Origin: Anaerolineae bacterium
Lineage (GTDB): Bacteria > Chloroflexota > Anaerolineae > Aggregatilineales > Phototrophicaceae
Direction: 5' to 3'
Length of the DNA: 54,394 nucleotides
Assembly: GCA_022843385.1 (NCBI GenBank)
Contig: JALHNT010000049.1
Span: 1-54,394 of the forward strand
In this document: positions 8,278 through 16,149 of the stretch, one piece after another
Layout of the letters: every line of letters starts with the position of its first letter
Numbering within the stretch: position 1 is the stretch's first letter
Made by a program: the position numbers and the translations under genes
The notes under the pieces: generated by a model
The model's input: only the letters and a program-made list of their open reading frames with translations
What the model was told of the DNA's origin: nothing
Databases searched by the model: none

Positions 8278-9045
8278 ATGCCTGTGGTACGCCTCGACAC
8301 CTACAAAGCCAGCGCCTATCTGGTCTGGCAGCTCAAGCACGCTGGCGCGGTCATCCTCGAAGACGGCGGCGACATCATCCACGTCCGCGTCCGAACTGGC
8401 GAAGAGGTCAGCATCCACCTGATCGAAAGCAGCATCGAACCATACGAGATCAAAAGCACCATCGCCTATAATCACGCCAACGGCATACATACTATGTTGC
8501 TGTTCTGGGCGGATATGCTGCTGCCGGAAGAGGGAAATGTGGTCGAGGTGCAGGATTGGGAATGGCCGCTGCTGGCGCTGTATGGCGAACGCATCTGGGC
8601 CTACGATGTCTTCGGCGGCGAGGTGTTCCTCTTCCCGGTGCAGTATCATCCCTATGGGCAGTACCGCGAAATTCGTTTTGGCAAGACGGTCAGTATGCGC
8701 CATCTCGAAGGCGAATTCGTCGAGATCGGCTCGCCCTTCATGAAGGGCAAGTGGCGCGTCGCCCACTTCGGCGAGCGTACCCGCCACGCCCAGCACAAGC
8801 ATCATCAGGAAAGCCAGACGCACACCCAGACCACCGTCATGCCCGGCACGCTGGAAGCCTGTTACCAGGTGTTGGGGCTGTCACCGGATGCCGAACCGGA
8901 GGATGTCAAGACCGCTTATCGCCGCATCGCCCGCAAGATTCACCCCGACATCAATCAGGATGCCGACGCCACCGCCCAGATGCAGGCGCTCAACGAAGCC
9001 TACCGCCGCATTATGGATGATTTCGACGAGAATGAAATCGTCTGA
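8278..9045 (+). CDS. Protein with C-terminal J-domain
   Basis: A 255-residue protein whose last ~60 residues form a DnaJ J-domain: 'CYQVLGLSPDAEPEDVK', helix II 'TAYRRIARKIHPD' with the essential HPD tripeptide near residue 221, and helix IV 'LNEAYRRIMDDF'. The first ~180 residues are an uncharacterised mostly beta domain rich in Trp and Tyr. The linker is a His/Gln-rich tract (about residues 170-186). J-domains recruit and stimulate DnaK; the N-terminal domain presumably selects the client. 'GAAGG' seven bases before ATG supports the start. No DnaJ zinc finger or client-binding domain is present. Confidence 0.8.
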   Translation: MPVVRLDTYKASAYLVWQLKHAGAVILEDGGDIIHVRVRTGEEVSIHLIESSIEPYEIKSTIAYNHANGIHTMLLFWADMLLPEEGNVVEVQDWEWPLLALYGERIWAYDVFGGEVFLFPVQYHPYGQYREIRFGKTVSMRHLEGEFVEIGSPFMKGKWRVAHFGERTRHAQHKHHQESQTHTQTTVMPGTLEACYQVLGLSPDAEPEDVKTAYRRIARKIHPDINQDADATAQMQALNEAYRRIMDDFDENEIV

Positions 9046-9085
9046 ACCTCATATCACCTGACCGCTGGCGCGACGAAGGGATAAC

Positions 9086-9113
9086 AAAAGGGGCAACCTT
9101 CTCAGATCGCCCC
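9086..9113 (-). terminator. Intrinsic terminator of leuS
   Basis: Read on the minus strand, GGGGCGATCT pairs with AGGTTGCCCC (10 pairs including G-T) around a GAGA tetraloop and is followed by TTTTG. It lies about 20 bases after the leuS stop codon and separates leuS from the convergent J-domain gene. Confidence 0.85.
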
Positions 9114-9132
9114 TCCCAATCCTGTTGCTGGG

Positions 9133-11931
9133 CTACACCACCACGTTGATCTTGGGTTCCTGACCATTGCGTGACGCGATGTAGATGACCTTCTTCGGTG
9201 CGCCGCCGTTCAGCGACTTCTGCACGATCTCTCGCGCCAGCGCCAACTCCTGCGCCTGCTCCTCGGTCACATCGGCTGGCACATCGACATGATCGCGCAC
9301 CTTGCCGTTGATCTGGATGACCAGCGTAATCAGGTCTTCCTTGGCCTTCTCGGCATCATAGACCGGCCATGACTGGTTATGGATGCTGTAGGGGTGTCCC
9401 TGCTGCGCCCATAGTTCCTCGGTCAGGTGCGGCGTGAACGGTGCCATCATCAGCAGCATGTTCTTGACCGCTTCACGCCAGCAGGCCGTGCCCACCTGCC
9501 CGGTCTTCAGCAGCGCCCGCAGTTCGTTACGCAGCTTCATCAGCGCCGCAATCGCCCCGTTGAAGGTGAAGTTCTCCAGGTCGTCGGTCACTTCGCGGAT
9601 GGCCTGATGCACCCGGCGCTCGACCACACGCTCGACTTCCGCGCTGCCAGCCGCGGGGGTTTCGGTGGTTGTCACCAGATCCCACACATCATTGACCCAG
9701 CGCACCACGCCGGAAATCTGCTGGCTGTTCCAGGGGCCGCCCTTCTGCCAGTCGAAGCCGAACATCAGATAGGCGCGCACCGTATCCGAGCCGTACTTCG
9801 CCACCAGCTCATCCGGGTTGACGACGTTGCCCTTGCTCTTGGACATGCGCTGCACTTCCAGGTGCTGCTTCAACTGATCGGGGCGGCAGGTGCCGTCGAT
9901 GCCGGGGATGGTGATGACGGCGTTCGGCACGATCTCCACCGTCCGCAGCTCGCCTTCGCCCACATCCACCGTCAGCAGGTTCTCGGTGCGCTTGATGATC
10001 TCGCCGACGACGGCTTTGGTCTTGGTGCGGCGTGCCGGCACATCCGCCGGATTAATCACCTCCACCTTATCCGCGAACAGCTTGGCCGCCTGCCAGGTGC
10101 CGGTGGCGACGACGGTATGCCCCTCGCGCTCTTCGCCCAACACCTGCCCCTGATTACGCAGCTTCAGCATCGGCTCGCCCAGATTCAGCACTTCCGGGTC
10201 GCGCCCGTGCGCCTTCATGATGTCCATCGTCTCTTCAAACATACCCAGATCGCGCATGGCTTTGGTGAACCAGCGCGAGTACAGCAGATGCATGGTGGCG
10301 TGTTCCGCGCCGCCGGTATAGGTATCCACCGGCAGCCAGTAAGCCGCTTCTTCCGGGTCGAACGGCCCGCTGGTGAATTGTGGACTCAGGTACCGGAACC
10401 AGTACCACGACGAACACATGAAAGTGTCCATCGTATCGGTTTCGCGGGTGGCCGGCTGCCCATTGCTATCCACCGTGTTCAGGAAGGGCGGGTGCAGCGT
10501 CAGCGGACTCTGCCCCGTCGGCAGGAAGGCGACATCATCCGGCAGTTGCACCGGCAGTTGCTCATCAGCCACCGGCTCATACGTCCCGTCGGCTTTGCGG
10601 ATCATCGGGATCGGCGATCCCCAGTAACGCTGGCGCGAGATCAGCCAGTCGCGCAGGCGGTAGTTGATGGCTTCTTTGCCGATGCCCTTTTCCTCCAGGA
10701 TGCGAATCGCGGCATCCACCGCCGGGTTCTTGCGCCCCTTCTGCCCGTTGGAGACCAGCCCATTCAACGGGCCGCTGTTGATCATGACGCCCGCGCCGTC
10801 GTAGGCTTCGACCATCGTCGCGCCCTCGAAGCGTTCACCCTCTGGTTGCACCACCGGGATGATCTCCAGACCAAACTTGCGGGCGAAGTCGAAGTCGCGC
10901 TGGTCGCCGCTGGGGACGGCCATGATGGCACCGGTACCGTAGCTAATCATGACATAATCGGCAATCCAGATCGGGATGCGGGCTTGATTGACCGGGTTGA
11001 TGGCATACCCGCCGGTGAAGACGCCGGTCTTTTCGCGGCCTTCGGCTGTCCGTTCGATCTCAGTGCTGCGGGCAGCCTGCGCCTGGTACTCATCCACCAC
11101 CGCCCGCTGCTCGGCAGTGGTCACTTTATCCACCAGCGGATGCTCCGGCGACAGCACCATGAAGGTCGCCCCCCACAGCGTATCCGGGCGGGTGGTGTAA
11201 ATCTCCAGCGGGTCGCCCTGCTCGGTCTTGAAGATCACCCGCGCCCCTTCGCTCCGGCCAATCCAGTTGGTCTGCATGATGCGGATCGGCTCCGGCCAGT
11301 CGATGGCGTCGAAGTTCAGCATCTCTTCGGCATAGCGGGTGTAGCGGAAGAACCACTGCGTCATCATCTTCTGGATCACCGGCTGCCCGGTGCGCTCGTC
11401 CTTGCCATCGATGACCTGCTCGTTCGCCAGCACGGTTTGCAGCGTCGGCGACCAGTTGACCATCGCCTCGCTGCGATAGGCCAGGCCGGCTTCGTAGAAC
11501 TTCTTGAAGAACCACTCCGTCCACTTGTAGTAGATCGGGTCGCAGCTCACGGCTTCGCGTTCCCAGTCGAACATGGCACCCATGCTGCGCAACTGCTTGC
11601 GCATCCGCTCGATGTTCGCCAGCGTCCAGGTCTTGGGATGGATGTTGCGCTGCACCGCCGCGTTTTCCGCCGGCAGACCAAAGGCATCGAAGCCCATCGG
11701 GAACAGCACGTTGAAGCCGCGCATCCGCATATACCGGGCGCGGGCATCCGAGGGCGTCATGGCGAACCAGTGACCGATGTGCAGATCGCCGCTGGGGTAG
11801 GGCAGCATGGTCAGGGCGTAATGCTTGGGCTTGTTCCAATCCACCCGTGAACGGTAGAGCTGGTCGGCTTCCCATTTCTGCTGCCAGCGGGTTTCAAATT
11901 CCTGGGGATTATAGGGTGTCTTTTCGGGCAT
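9133..11931 (-). CDS. leuS: Leucyl-tRNA synthetase
   Basis: A 932-residue cytoplasmic class I synthetase that charges tRNA-Leu. The HIGH signature is intact ('GDLHIGHW', about residue 52) and KMSKS appears as RMSKS near residue 695. The CP1 editing domain (about 225-420) retains 'TTRPDT'. In the segment equivalent to E. coli 'AVPGHDQRD' this protein has 'AVPSGDQRD' near residue 335: the conserved Asp is kept, the adjacent His is not. A leucine-specific insertion precedes KMSKS. The C-terminus keeps the anticodon-binding helices and tail. It has its own terminator; no T-box motif is visible in the leader. Confidence 0.98.
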   Translation of the reverse strand: MPEKTPYNPQEFETRWQQKWEADQLYRSRVDWNKPKHYALTMLPYPSGDLHIGHWFAMTPSDARARYMRMRGFNVLFPMGFDAFGLPAENAAVQRNIHPKTWTLANIERMRKQLRSMGAMFDWEREAVSCDPIYYKWTEWFFKKFYEAGLAYRSEAMVNWSPTLQTVLANEQVIDGKDERTGQPVIQKMMTQWFFRYTRYAEEMLNFDAIDWPEPIRIMQTNWIGRSEGARVIFKTEQGDPLEIYTTRPDTLWGATFMVLSPEHPLVDKVTTAEQRAVVDEYQAQAARSTEIERTAEGREKTGVFTGGYAINPVNQARIPIWIADYVMISYGTGAIMAVPSGDQRDFDFARKFGLEIIPVVQPEGERFEGATMVEAYDGAGVMINSGPLNGLVSNGQKGRKNPAVDAAIRILEEKGIGKEAINYRLRDWLISRQRYWGSPIPMIRKADGTYEPVADEQLPVQLPDDVAFLPTGQSPLTLHPPFLNTVDSNGQPATRETDTMDTFMCSSWYWFRYLSPQFTSGPFDPEEAAYWLPVDTYTGGAEHATMHLLYSRWFTKAMRDLGMFEETMDIMKAHGRDPEVLNLGEPMLKLRNQGQVLGEEREGHTVVATGTWQAAKLFADKVEVINPADVPARRTKTKAVVGEIIKRTENLLTVDVGEGELRTVEIVPNAVITIPGIDGTCRPDQLKQHLEVQRMSKSKGNVVNPDELVAKYGSDTVRAYLMFGFDWQKGGPWNSQQISGVVRWVNDVWDLVTTTETPAAGSAEVERVVERRVHQAIREVTDDLENFTFNGAIAALMKLRNELRALLKTGQVGTACWREAVKNMLLMMAPFTPHLTEELWAQQGHPYSIHNQSWPVYDAEKAKEDLITLVIQINGKVRDHVDVPADVTEEQAQELALAREIVQKSLNGGAPKKVIYIASRNGQEPKINVVV

Positions 11932-12020
11932 GGTTACTCTCTTCTAGGCAAATACAATATCCGACCAACCCGGTCGGTGAACAGGCAGCCAGCAATCGCT
12001 CCCGGACAGTGATCGGGACG

Positions 12021-12026
12021 ATTATA
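12021..12026 (-). promoter_or_regulatory. Probable -10 of the leuS promoter
   Basis: A perfect TATAAT on the minus strand lies about 90 bases before the leuS start; the matching -35 is weak (CCACAG/CCCACA). The leader between them contains a small hairpin, CCGACC with GGTCGG, near 11967-11984. No tRNA-sensing signature was found. Confidence 0.45.
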
Positions 12027-12302
12027 GCGAAAGAATGAATTGCTGTGGGGGTCGGAAAGTGGCGGGGCGCGGTCATCAACCGCTACATAAGAGAAGAGCG
12101 GCTCACCTCGATCACCGGGTTGGGAACGCGGCTGTTCATGATGCATGACCTCGCCTGAATGGATAGTCTTCGCAGTATAGCATGGGTGTTGGGTGGAATC
12201 AATCGGCTACTCACCGCCAGAATGGATGTTGCAAACTGCATCTTAGATTTGTTAGATTCATACAAATTAATATCCCGCTTTGAAATAGGATTAGGATTAC
12301 TC

Positions 12303-13037
12303 ATGAAGCGTTTGGAAGTTGTCGGATTGATTATTGCTGTTATAGCTGCGATTTTCGGTTTCATGGCCTTACTCTCAAGAGGAACGCTCTGTAATTGGGG
12401 TAGAAGCGTTTTTCAAACTGACATCTTTTGTGAGCCAGCTTCTCCATCCTCAACATCTACCGAGTCACCATTGGACCAGTCTTCCCAATCAAGTCTTCAA
12501 TCCTGCGAAACAACCATCAGTGATGGCAATATCCTATCGATTTGGAAGCCGATTAACGGTAAATGGGGTATAGCAGATGATGCAGACAATAAAACACTAA
12601 CGCTATTGAGTACAGTTGGCGCAATTGAATGCGGAGATGATAGTTGGATAGATTATGAAGTACATTTCAGAATAAAACCATTGAGGATTTATTCCGCGTC
12701 TCGTGTGATTGTTCATTTTCGAGGTACAACAGATTCACGATTCATCACAACGTTTGACCTTGCTGATGATGAGGCGCGATTCTTCAAGAAGGTGAAATCA
12801 CGGGATGAAGTAACCGAAATTGGAGTTCCAGTCAGTTTCGATTTTGTTCCCTCTAGATGGACTTCGCTCAGCATTAGAACCGAAGAAAACTACCTCAACG
12901 TTAGCATTGATAATGCTCAAGTCCGCAGACTTGTGATTGATCCTGAAATTTCATACGGGTCAGTAAGGTTAACCATCTACGGTCTGGACATTTTAATTGA
13001 TGATCTACAAGTAAACTTAACCCTCCAACAGCAATAG
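12303..13037 (+). CDS. Membrane-anchored LamG/DUF1080-like hypothetical protein, AT-rich
   Basis: A 244-residue protein starting at ATG 12303 (preceded by 'GGATTAGGATTAC'); the frame is open upstream without a better signal. Residues about 5-24 are a single hydrophobic anchor, followed by a Ser/Thr-rich stretch (about 45-65) and then a beta-rich domain (about 75-240) with 'GKWGIADDADNKTLTLLS', 'YEVHFRIKP', 'RVIVHFRGT' and 'LDILIDDLQV'. That pattern is typical of concanavalin-like jelly rolls (LamG/DUF1080). It is therefore probably an extracytoplasmic binding domain. GC content is clearly below that of its neighbours, suggesting acquisition. It ends 73 bases before a long repeat arm. Confidence 0.65.
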   Translation: MKRLEVVGLIIAVIAAIFGFMALLSRGTLCNWGRSVFQTDIFCEPASPSSTSTESPLDQSSQSSLQSCETTISDGNILSIWKPINGKWGIADDADNKTLTLLSTVGAIECGDDSWIDYEVHFRIKPLRIYSASRVIVHFRGTTDSRFITTFDLADDEARFFKKVKSRDEVTEIGVPVSFDFVPSRWTSLSIRTEENYLNVSIDNAQVRRLVIDPEISYGSVRLTIYGLDILIDDLQVNLTLQQQ

Positions 13038-13110
13038 CAATCAGAGATAACCGGTCAAGAATAGTTCATCAAACACACTTCAAGCGATCTTTACACCTAG
13101 CTGGGGTCAA

Positions 13111-13570
13111 TTTCTGCTCCCTCAACCCCGAATTCTCCAACCAACTTCTAACCCTCCACCGACGGTCTTAACCTCCGCGCTCCCGTCCGATGGTTAGCGC
13201 CAAACCCGTCGCGACTAGAACAAAAAGTTTACCAAAAGTTCACCTGTAACGGTGGGAATGGGCGTATCCAGATGGCAGGAAGTGGACAACCGTCAGTTAA
13301 AGGCCAACAGACTGAAAGCTGAAGGCGATTGTTCACAAAAGTCAGGAGTGACTTTGACGAATTTTTGCAGCGGCTATCATTCATCAGAGGAAAGTCTCAT
13401 TGCTCGTTACTCGTCACTCTTTACTTTGAACTCAACGCTTTCTACTTTGCACCACTCCATGCCGGTCAACTCACGGGAGGAGTTGGCCGCCGCCGAAATG
13501 GGATGACCGCCGGTCATGAGTCACAATCTGCAAAAAAGAGCTTTTGCTGTTGCAGCATTTGACGAATTTT
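13111..13570. repeat. Long composite intergenic repeat, arm 2 (inverted copy)
   Basis: The reverse complement of the blocks at 310-790: inner block 13111-13269 ('tttctgctccctcaac' through 'agtttaccaaaagttcac' to 'gggcgtatcc') and outer block about 13482-13570 ('gaaatgggatgaccgccgg'). Inner ends of the two arms are about 12.3 kb apart, facing each other. A few mismatches and small indels separate the copies. No coding capacity is credible; the small open frames here are by-products of repeats. Confidence 0.8.
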
Positions 13571-13800
13571 ATGCAGACTCGCTCCGTTTTCGCTCTGAGT
13601 CCTGCTCAGAAAGTTGAAAGTGCTGAGTGCAAAGTTGACCGTAAAGGATCCGGCTTGCACACTGAATCCTGTGAGTTGCTGTGTGGCTGATGATTGATTA
13701 TCGACTGACGACTGATCCGCAACCTGCAAGGAAATCGGCGAAGAATGTGCCGCATGAGCCAGCCCTTAGAGGTCAGGTCATTTTGCAAAAGCCGCTGCTC
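13571..13800. other. Non-coding region with heptamer-type repeats
   Basis: There is no gene between the repeat arm and the promoter of the ArsR-like gene. The stretch holds degenerate 'aaagttgaaagtgctgagtgc'-like repeats (13610-13640) and 'gattatcgactgacgactgatc' (13690-13715), similar to those in 592-620 and 45925-45958. Confidence 0.6.
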
Positions 13801-13805
13801 GACTC

Positions 13806-13833
13806 TTCACTATTATCCGCACAGCGTTATAAT
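13806..13833 (+). promoter_or_regulatory. Promoter of the ArsR-like regulator
   Basis: TTCACT (13806-13811), a 16-base spacer and a perfect TATAAT (13828-13833) lie 49 bases upstream of the ATG at 13882. Good spacing and a consensus -10 support it. Confidence 0.55.
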
Positions 13834-13881
13834 CTTCTACTGCCTCAAAAGACTGCATCAGAAGGATGTTTTGCGTGTATC

Positions 13882-14550
13882 ATGGCCGAACCCAAACCCG
13901 ACCCCAATCAACGACCCTATAAGCCCGAAACCGAGTTCATCGTCAATGATCTCGAAACCCTCCGCGTACTGGCTGATCCCCTGCGTCTGCAAATTGTTGA
14001 ACTGATTACCCAGGCTCCGCGCACTGTCAAACAGGTCGCGGCGGTGCTCAACATGCCGCCCACCAAGCTTTATTATCACATCAAACAATTGGAGGAACAC
14101 GCCCTCATCCGCGTGGTCGATACCCGTATCGTGTCGGGCATCATCGAAAAGCAGTATCAGGCCACAGCCAATCACTACCGCGTCAACCGGGAGTTGTTCT
14201 CGCTCACCTCACACGCAGGCAAGGAGAGCCTGAATGTGATGCTGACCGGGTTGTTCGACGACACCCGCGAGGATATTCAGGCCAGCGTAGAAGCCGAAGT
14301 GCTGGATGTATCGCCCGATGACAGCGATGACAAACCGCCACACCGCCGTCTGTTCATCACACGGCATGTGCTGCGGCTGCAACCGTCTCAGGTAGAGGAA
14401 TTCCAGGATAAGCTGCGCCACTTGGTACGGGAATACGCCGAGGCGCTTCCACCCGATATGGATGATCCGGCCTACAGCCTGCTGGTGCTGCTCTATCCCT
14501 CAGCCGCCACGATTCCGCTGGGGGATGACATTCTTCGCGCCAACCCATGA
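13882..14550 (+). CDS. ArsR-like winged-helix transcriptional regulator
   Basis: A 222-residue regulator. Residues about 18-85 are a winged helix: 'LETLRVLADPLRLQIVEL' followed by recognition-helix region 'TVKQVAAVLNMPPTKLYYHI' and the wing 'ALIRVVDTRIVSGIIEKQY'. This matches the helix_turn_helix/ArsR-like group that carries a large C-terminal domain. The C-terminal part (about 105-205) is mixed alpha/beta and has no visible metal-binding cysteines, so metal sensing is unlikely. The longer open frame upstream is the intergenic repeat read through; ATG 13882 is supported by the promoter just upstream. The target is unknown. Confidence 0.82.
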   Translation: MAEPKPDPNQRPYKPETEFIVNDLETLRVLADPLRLQIVELITQAPRTVKQVAAVLNMPPTKLYYHIKQLEEHALIRVVDTRIVSGIIEKQYQATANHYRVNRELFSLTSHAGKESLNVMLTGLFDDTREDIQASVEAEVLDVSPDDSDDKPPHRRLFITRHVLRLQPSQVEEFQDKLRHLVREYAEALPPDMDDPAYSLLVLLYPSAATIPLGDDILRANP

Positions 14551-14559
14551 CAAATGTCA

Positions 14560-14632
14560 CCCCCTGCTGCTCAGTGTCAGGGGGATAATCTGCAATGTGT
14601 AAAAGAACCATCAAAAGGCGTTTAGCGCCTTT
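14560..14632 (+). terminator. Two hairpins after the ArsR-like gene
   Basis: CCCCCTG pairs with CAGGGGG about ten bases after the stop, and AAAGGCG pairs with CGCCTTT around TTTAG near 14614-14632. Neither has a long T run, but together they probably end the transcript. Confidence 0.45.
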
Positions 14633-14668
14633 CCAATTGGCACTTAAACTTCTTGGAATAGACTTATG

Positions 14669-14703
14669 GCAGTACGCCCCTCTCGCGCAAAGGGGCGTAC
14701 TGC
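14669..14703. repeat. Perfect 13-bp inverted repeat
   Basis: GCAGTACGCCCCT and AGGGGCGTACTGC flank a nine-base loop (ctcgcgcaa) between two convergent genes. The stem is perfect and GC-rich, with no T run on either side, so it is not an ordinary intrinsic terminator. It could be a transcript-stabilising hairpin, a protein-binding palindrome or a mobile REP-like remnant. Confidence 0.7.
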
Positions 14704-14791
14704 ATTCCGACCGCAGCCGATCCTTAACACCCCATCTCAGCTTCTCATCCTGTCATCATCGCAGGACTCCACAGAGAGCCATGCAGGTCAC

Positions 14792-15172
14792 TCACACCTC
14801 GTAAGTGGTGATTTCGAGTTGATGCCCGTCCGGGTCCTGAAAGTAGATCGAATGGCTGATGACGTGATCCTGAAACTCGAAGGTGATCCCCTGTGCTTGC
14901 AGCTCTCGCTGTGCCTGCTCAAAATTTGCTCGTGAGGCGCGGAAGGCCACGTGGCGCACGGCGATCACCGGCTGCGGCTCATCTGAGGGAACGGCTCGTT
15001 GTGCCGGGAACAGCGCCAGGCCCGTCTGATGCAGCAGCATCATTGCCGGGACATCGCCCCAGGCTTCCTGGTAGCGGCGTTCCATGCCCAACACAGTTGT
15101 GTACCACTGAATCGAGCGTGCCAGATCACGGACGCTGAGGGCAACATGATCGAGATCATCGAGGGTGAACAT
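14792..15172 (-). CDS. VOC family protein (glyoxalase-like)
   Basis: A 126-residue vicinal oxygen chelate protein. It opens with 'LDDLDHVALSVRDLARS', where the His is the usual first metal ligand, and continues with 'VRHVAFRAS' (second repeat) and the closing 'DPDGHQLEITTYEV' with the Glu ligand. Both beta-alpha-beta-beta-beta halves are present, so an intact glyoxalase/bleomycin-resistance/dioxygenase fold is expected. The family covers isomerases, dioxygenases and drug-binding proteins; substrate not deducible. It is divergent from a second VOC gene at 15328. Confidence 0.88.
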   Translation of the reverse strand: MFTLDDLDHVALSVRDLARSIQWYTTVLGMERRYQEAWGDVPAMMLLHQTGLALFPAQRAVPSDEPQPVIAVRHVAFRASRANFEQAQRELQAQGITFEFQDHVISHSIYFQDPDGHQLEITTYEV

Positions 15173-15327
15173 GCGGGTTTCTCCTTTGTCGGTGAGGATA
15201 AGGCGCGATCACTCTGTTGAGCATCGGTCTTTATGAGGAGGTTGAGCTGTCCCATCGGTCAATAGACAGGGGTGGGTTTTCTATCATAAGCTGAACAGAC
15301 GATTACCCTCACAGGAGCATCCTACCC

Positions 15328-15726
15328 ATGACCGCACCGATCCTTGAACTCCGCGTCGCCCTCACCACCGATGATTATGCCCGCCTGCTGGCTTTCTATC
15401 AGGAGGCGCTAGGATTATCTGCCGCCGAAATCTGGACCGATCACGGTCAGGCCGTCCTGTTCGAGATGGGTCGCGCCACGCTCGAAGTGTTCGATGAACG
15501 GCAGGCGGCCTCGGTCGATCAACTGGAAGTTGGCGAGCGGGTCAGCGGCGCGGTGCGGCTGGCCTTACAGGTGCCGGATGTCCACGCTGCCGTCGGACGA
15601 GCCGTCGCGCACGGGGCGCGCCTGGTGCATGAGCCAGTCATCACACCCTGGAAGAATCTGAACGCCCGCCTGGAGTCGCCGGATGGGATGCAGATCACCC
15701 TGTTTCAGGTGTTGGATGGAAGCTGA
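15328..15726 (+). CDS. VOC family protein
   Basis: A 132-residue VOC-fold protein. 'LRVALTTDDYARLLAFYQEA' begins the first half and 'VRLALQVPDVHAAVGRAV' the second; it ends with 'SPDGMQITLFQ'. The usual first His is absent (Arg-Val-Ala instead), so the metal site is reduced and a binding or resistance role is as likely as catalysis. 'CAGGAG' precedes the ATG. Its stop codon directly abuts the stop of the convergent GNAT gene, with no spacer. Confidence 0.85.
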   Translation: MTAPILELRVALTTDDYARLLAFYQEALGLSAAEIWTDHGQAVLFEMGRATLEVFDERQAASVDQLEVGERVSGAVRLALQVPDVHAAVGRAVAHGARLVHEPVITPWKNLNARLESPDGMQITLFQVLDGS

Positions 15727-16140
15727 TTACGCCTCACCGTTCTGATGCTCGTAGTTCCGCATGACCATGCCCAGCACCGGCTGCATCCCCAGCCGGGCAT
15801 AAAACGGCTGAAGGCGGGCATCGCATAACAGGTCGATCATATAAAAGGACTGAAGCTGCTCCAGCATCCGGCGCGTCAGTTCCGTACCGATGCCCTGCCC
15901 CTGATAAGCCGGCAGGACTTCCAGCAGCGGGATATAGGCGCTCAGGACCCCATCACTGATAGCGGTGATGAAGCCGATGACCTGCTCCTGATCCCAGGCC
16001 AGCACAACATGACTGCTGCCCTGCAACAAGCGCAGATGCGTTTCAGGAGTCGGTGGGTTCGGCCAACCTTCGAAGAAGCCGCCGCGCAGGTGGTCAGCCG
16101 CCAGACCATCAAGCGTCGTTGTATAGGTGAACGATGTCAT
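15727..16140 (-). CDS. GNAT family N-acetyltransferase
   Basis: A 137-residue acetyltransferase with the acetyl-CoA pyrophosphate loop 'LPAYQGQGIGTELTRRML' (Q-x-x-G-x-G) after strand 'LSAYIPLLEVL'. The C-terminal 'LQPFYARLGMQPV' completes motif B. Substrate unknown. It starts nine bases after the O-methyltransferase stop on the same strand, so the two are probably co-transcribed. Confidence 0.88.
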   Translation of the reverse strand: MTSFTYTTTLDGLAADHLRGGFFEGWPNPPTPETHLRLLQGSSHVVLAWDQEQVIGFITAISDGVLSAYIPLLEVLPAYQGQGIGTELTRRMLEQLQSFYMIDLLCDARLQPFYARLGMQPVLGMVMRNYEHQNGEA

Positions 16141-16149
16141 CAGCGATTC

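Noticed and set aside
9427..11850. 807-codon plus-strand frame opposite leuS
   Set aside because: It is the antisense of leuS and a by-product of high GC and codon bias; no domains and very His/Arg-rich.
11932..12150. T-box riboswitch upstream of leuS
   Set aside because: The AGGGTGGNACCGCG T-box sequence is absent; only a small hairpin is present. Same negative result for 42031-42199 upstream of glyQS.
13681..13881. 67-codon N-terminal extension of the ArsR-like regulator
   Set aside because: It reads through intergenic repeats and upstream of a good promoter; start moved to 13882.
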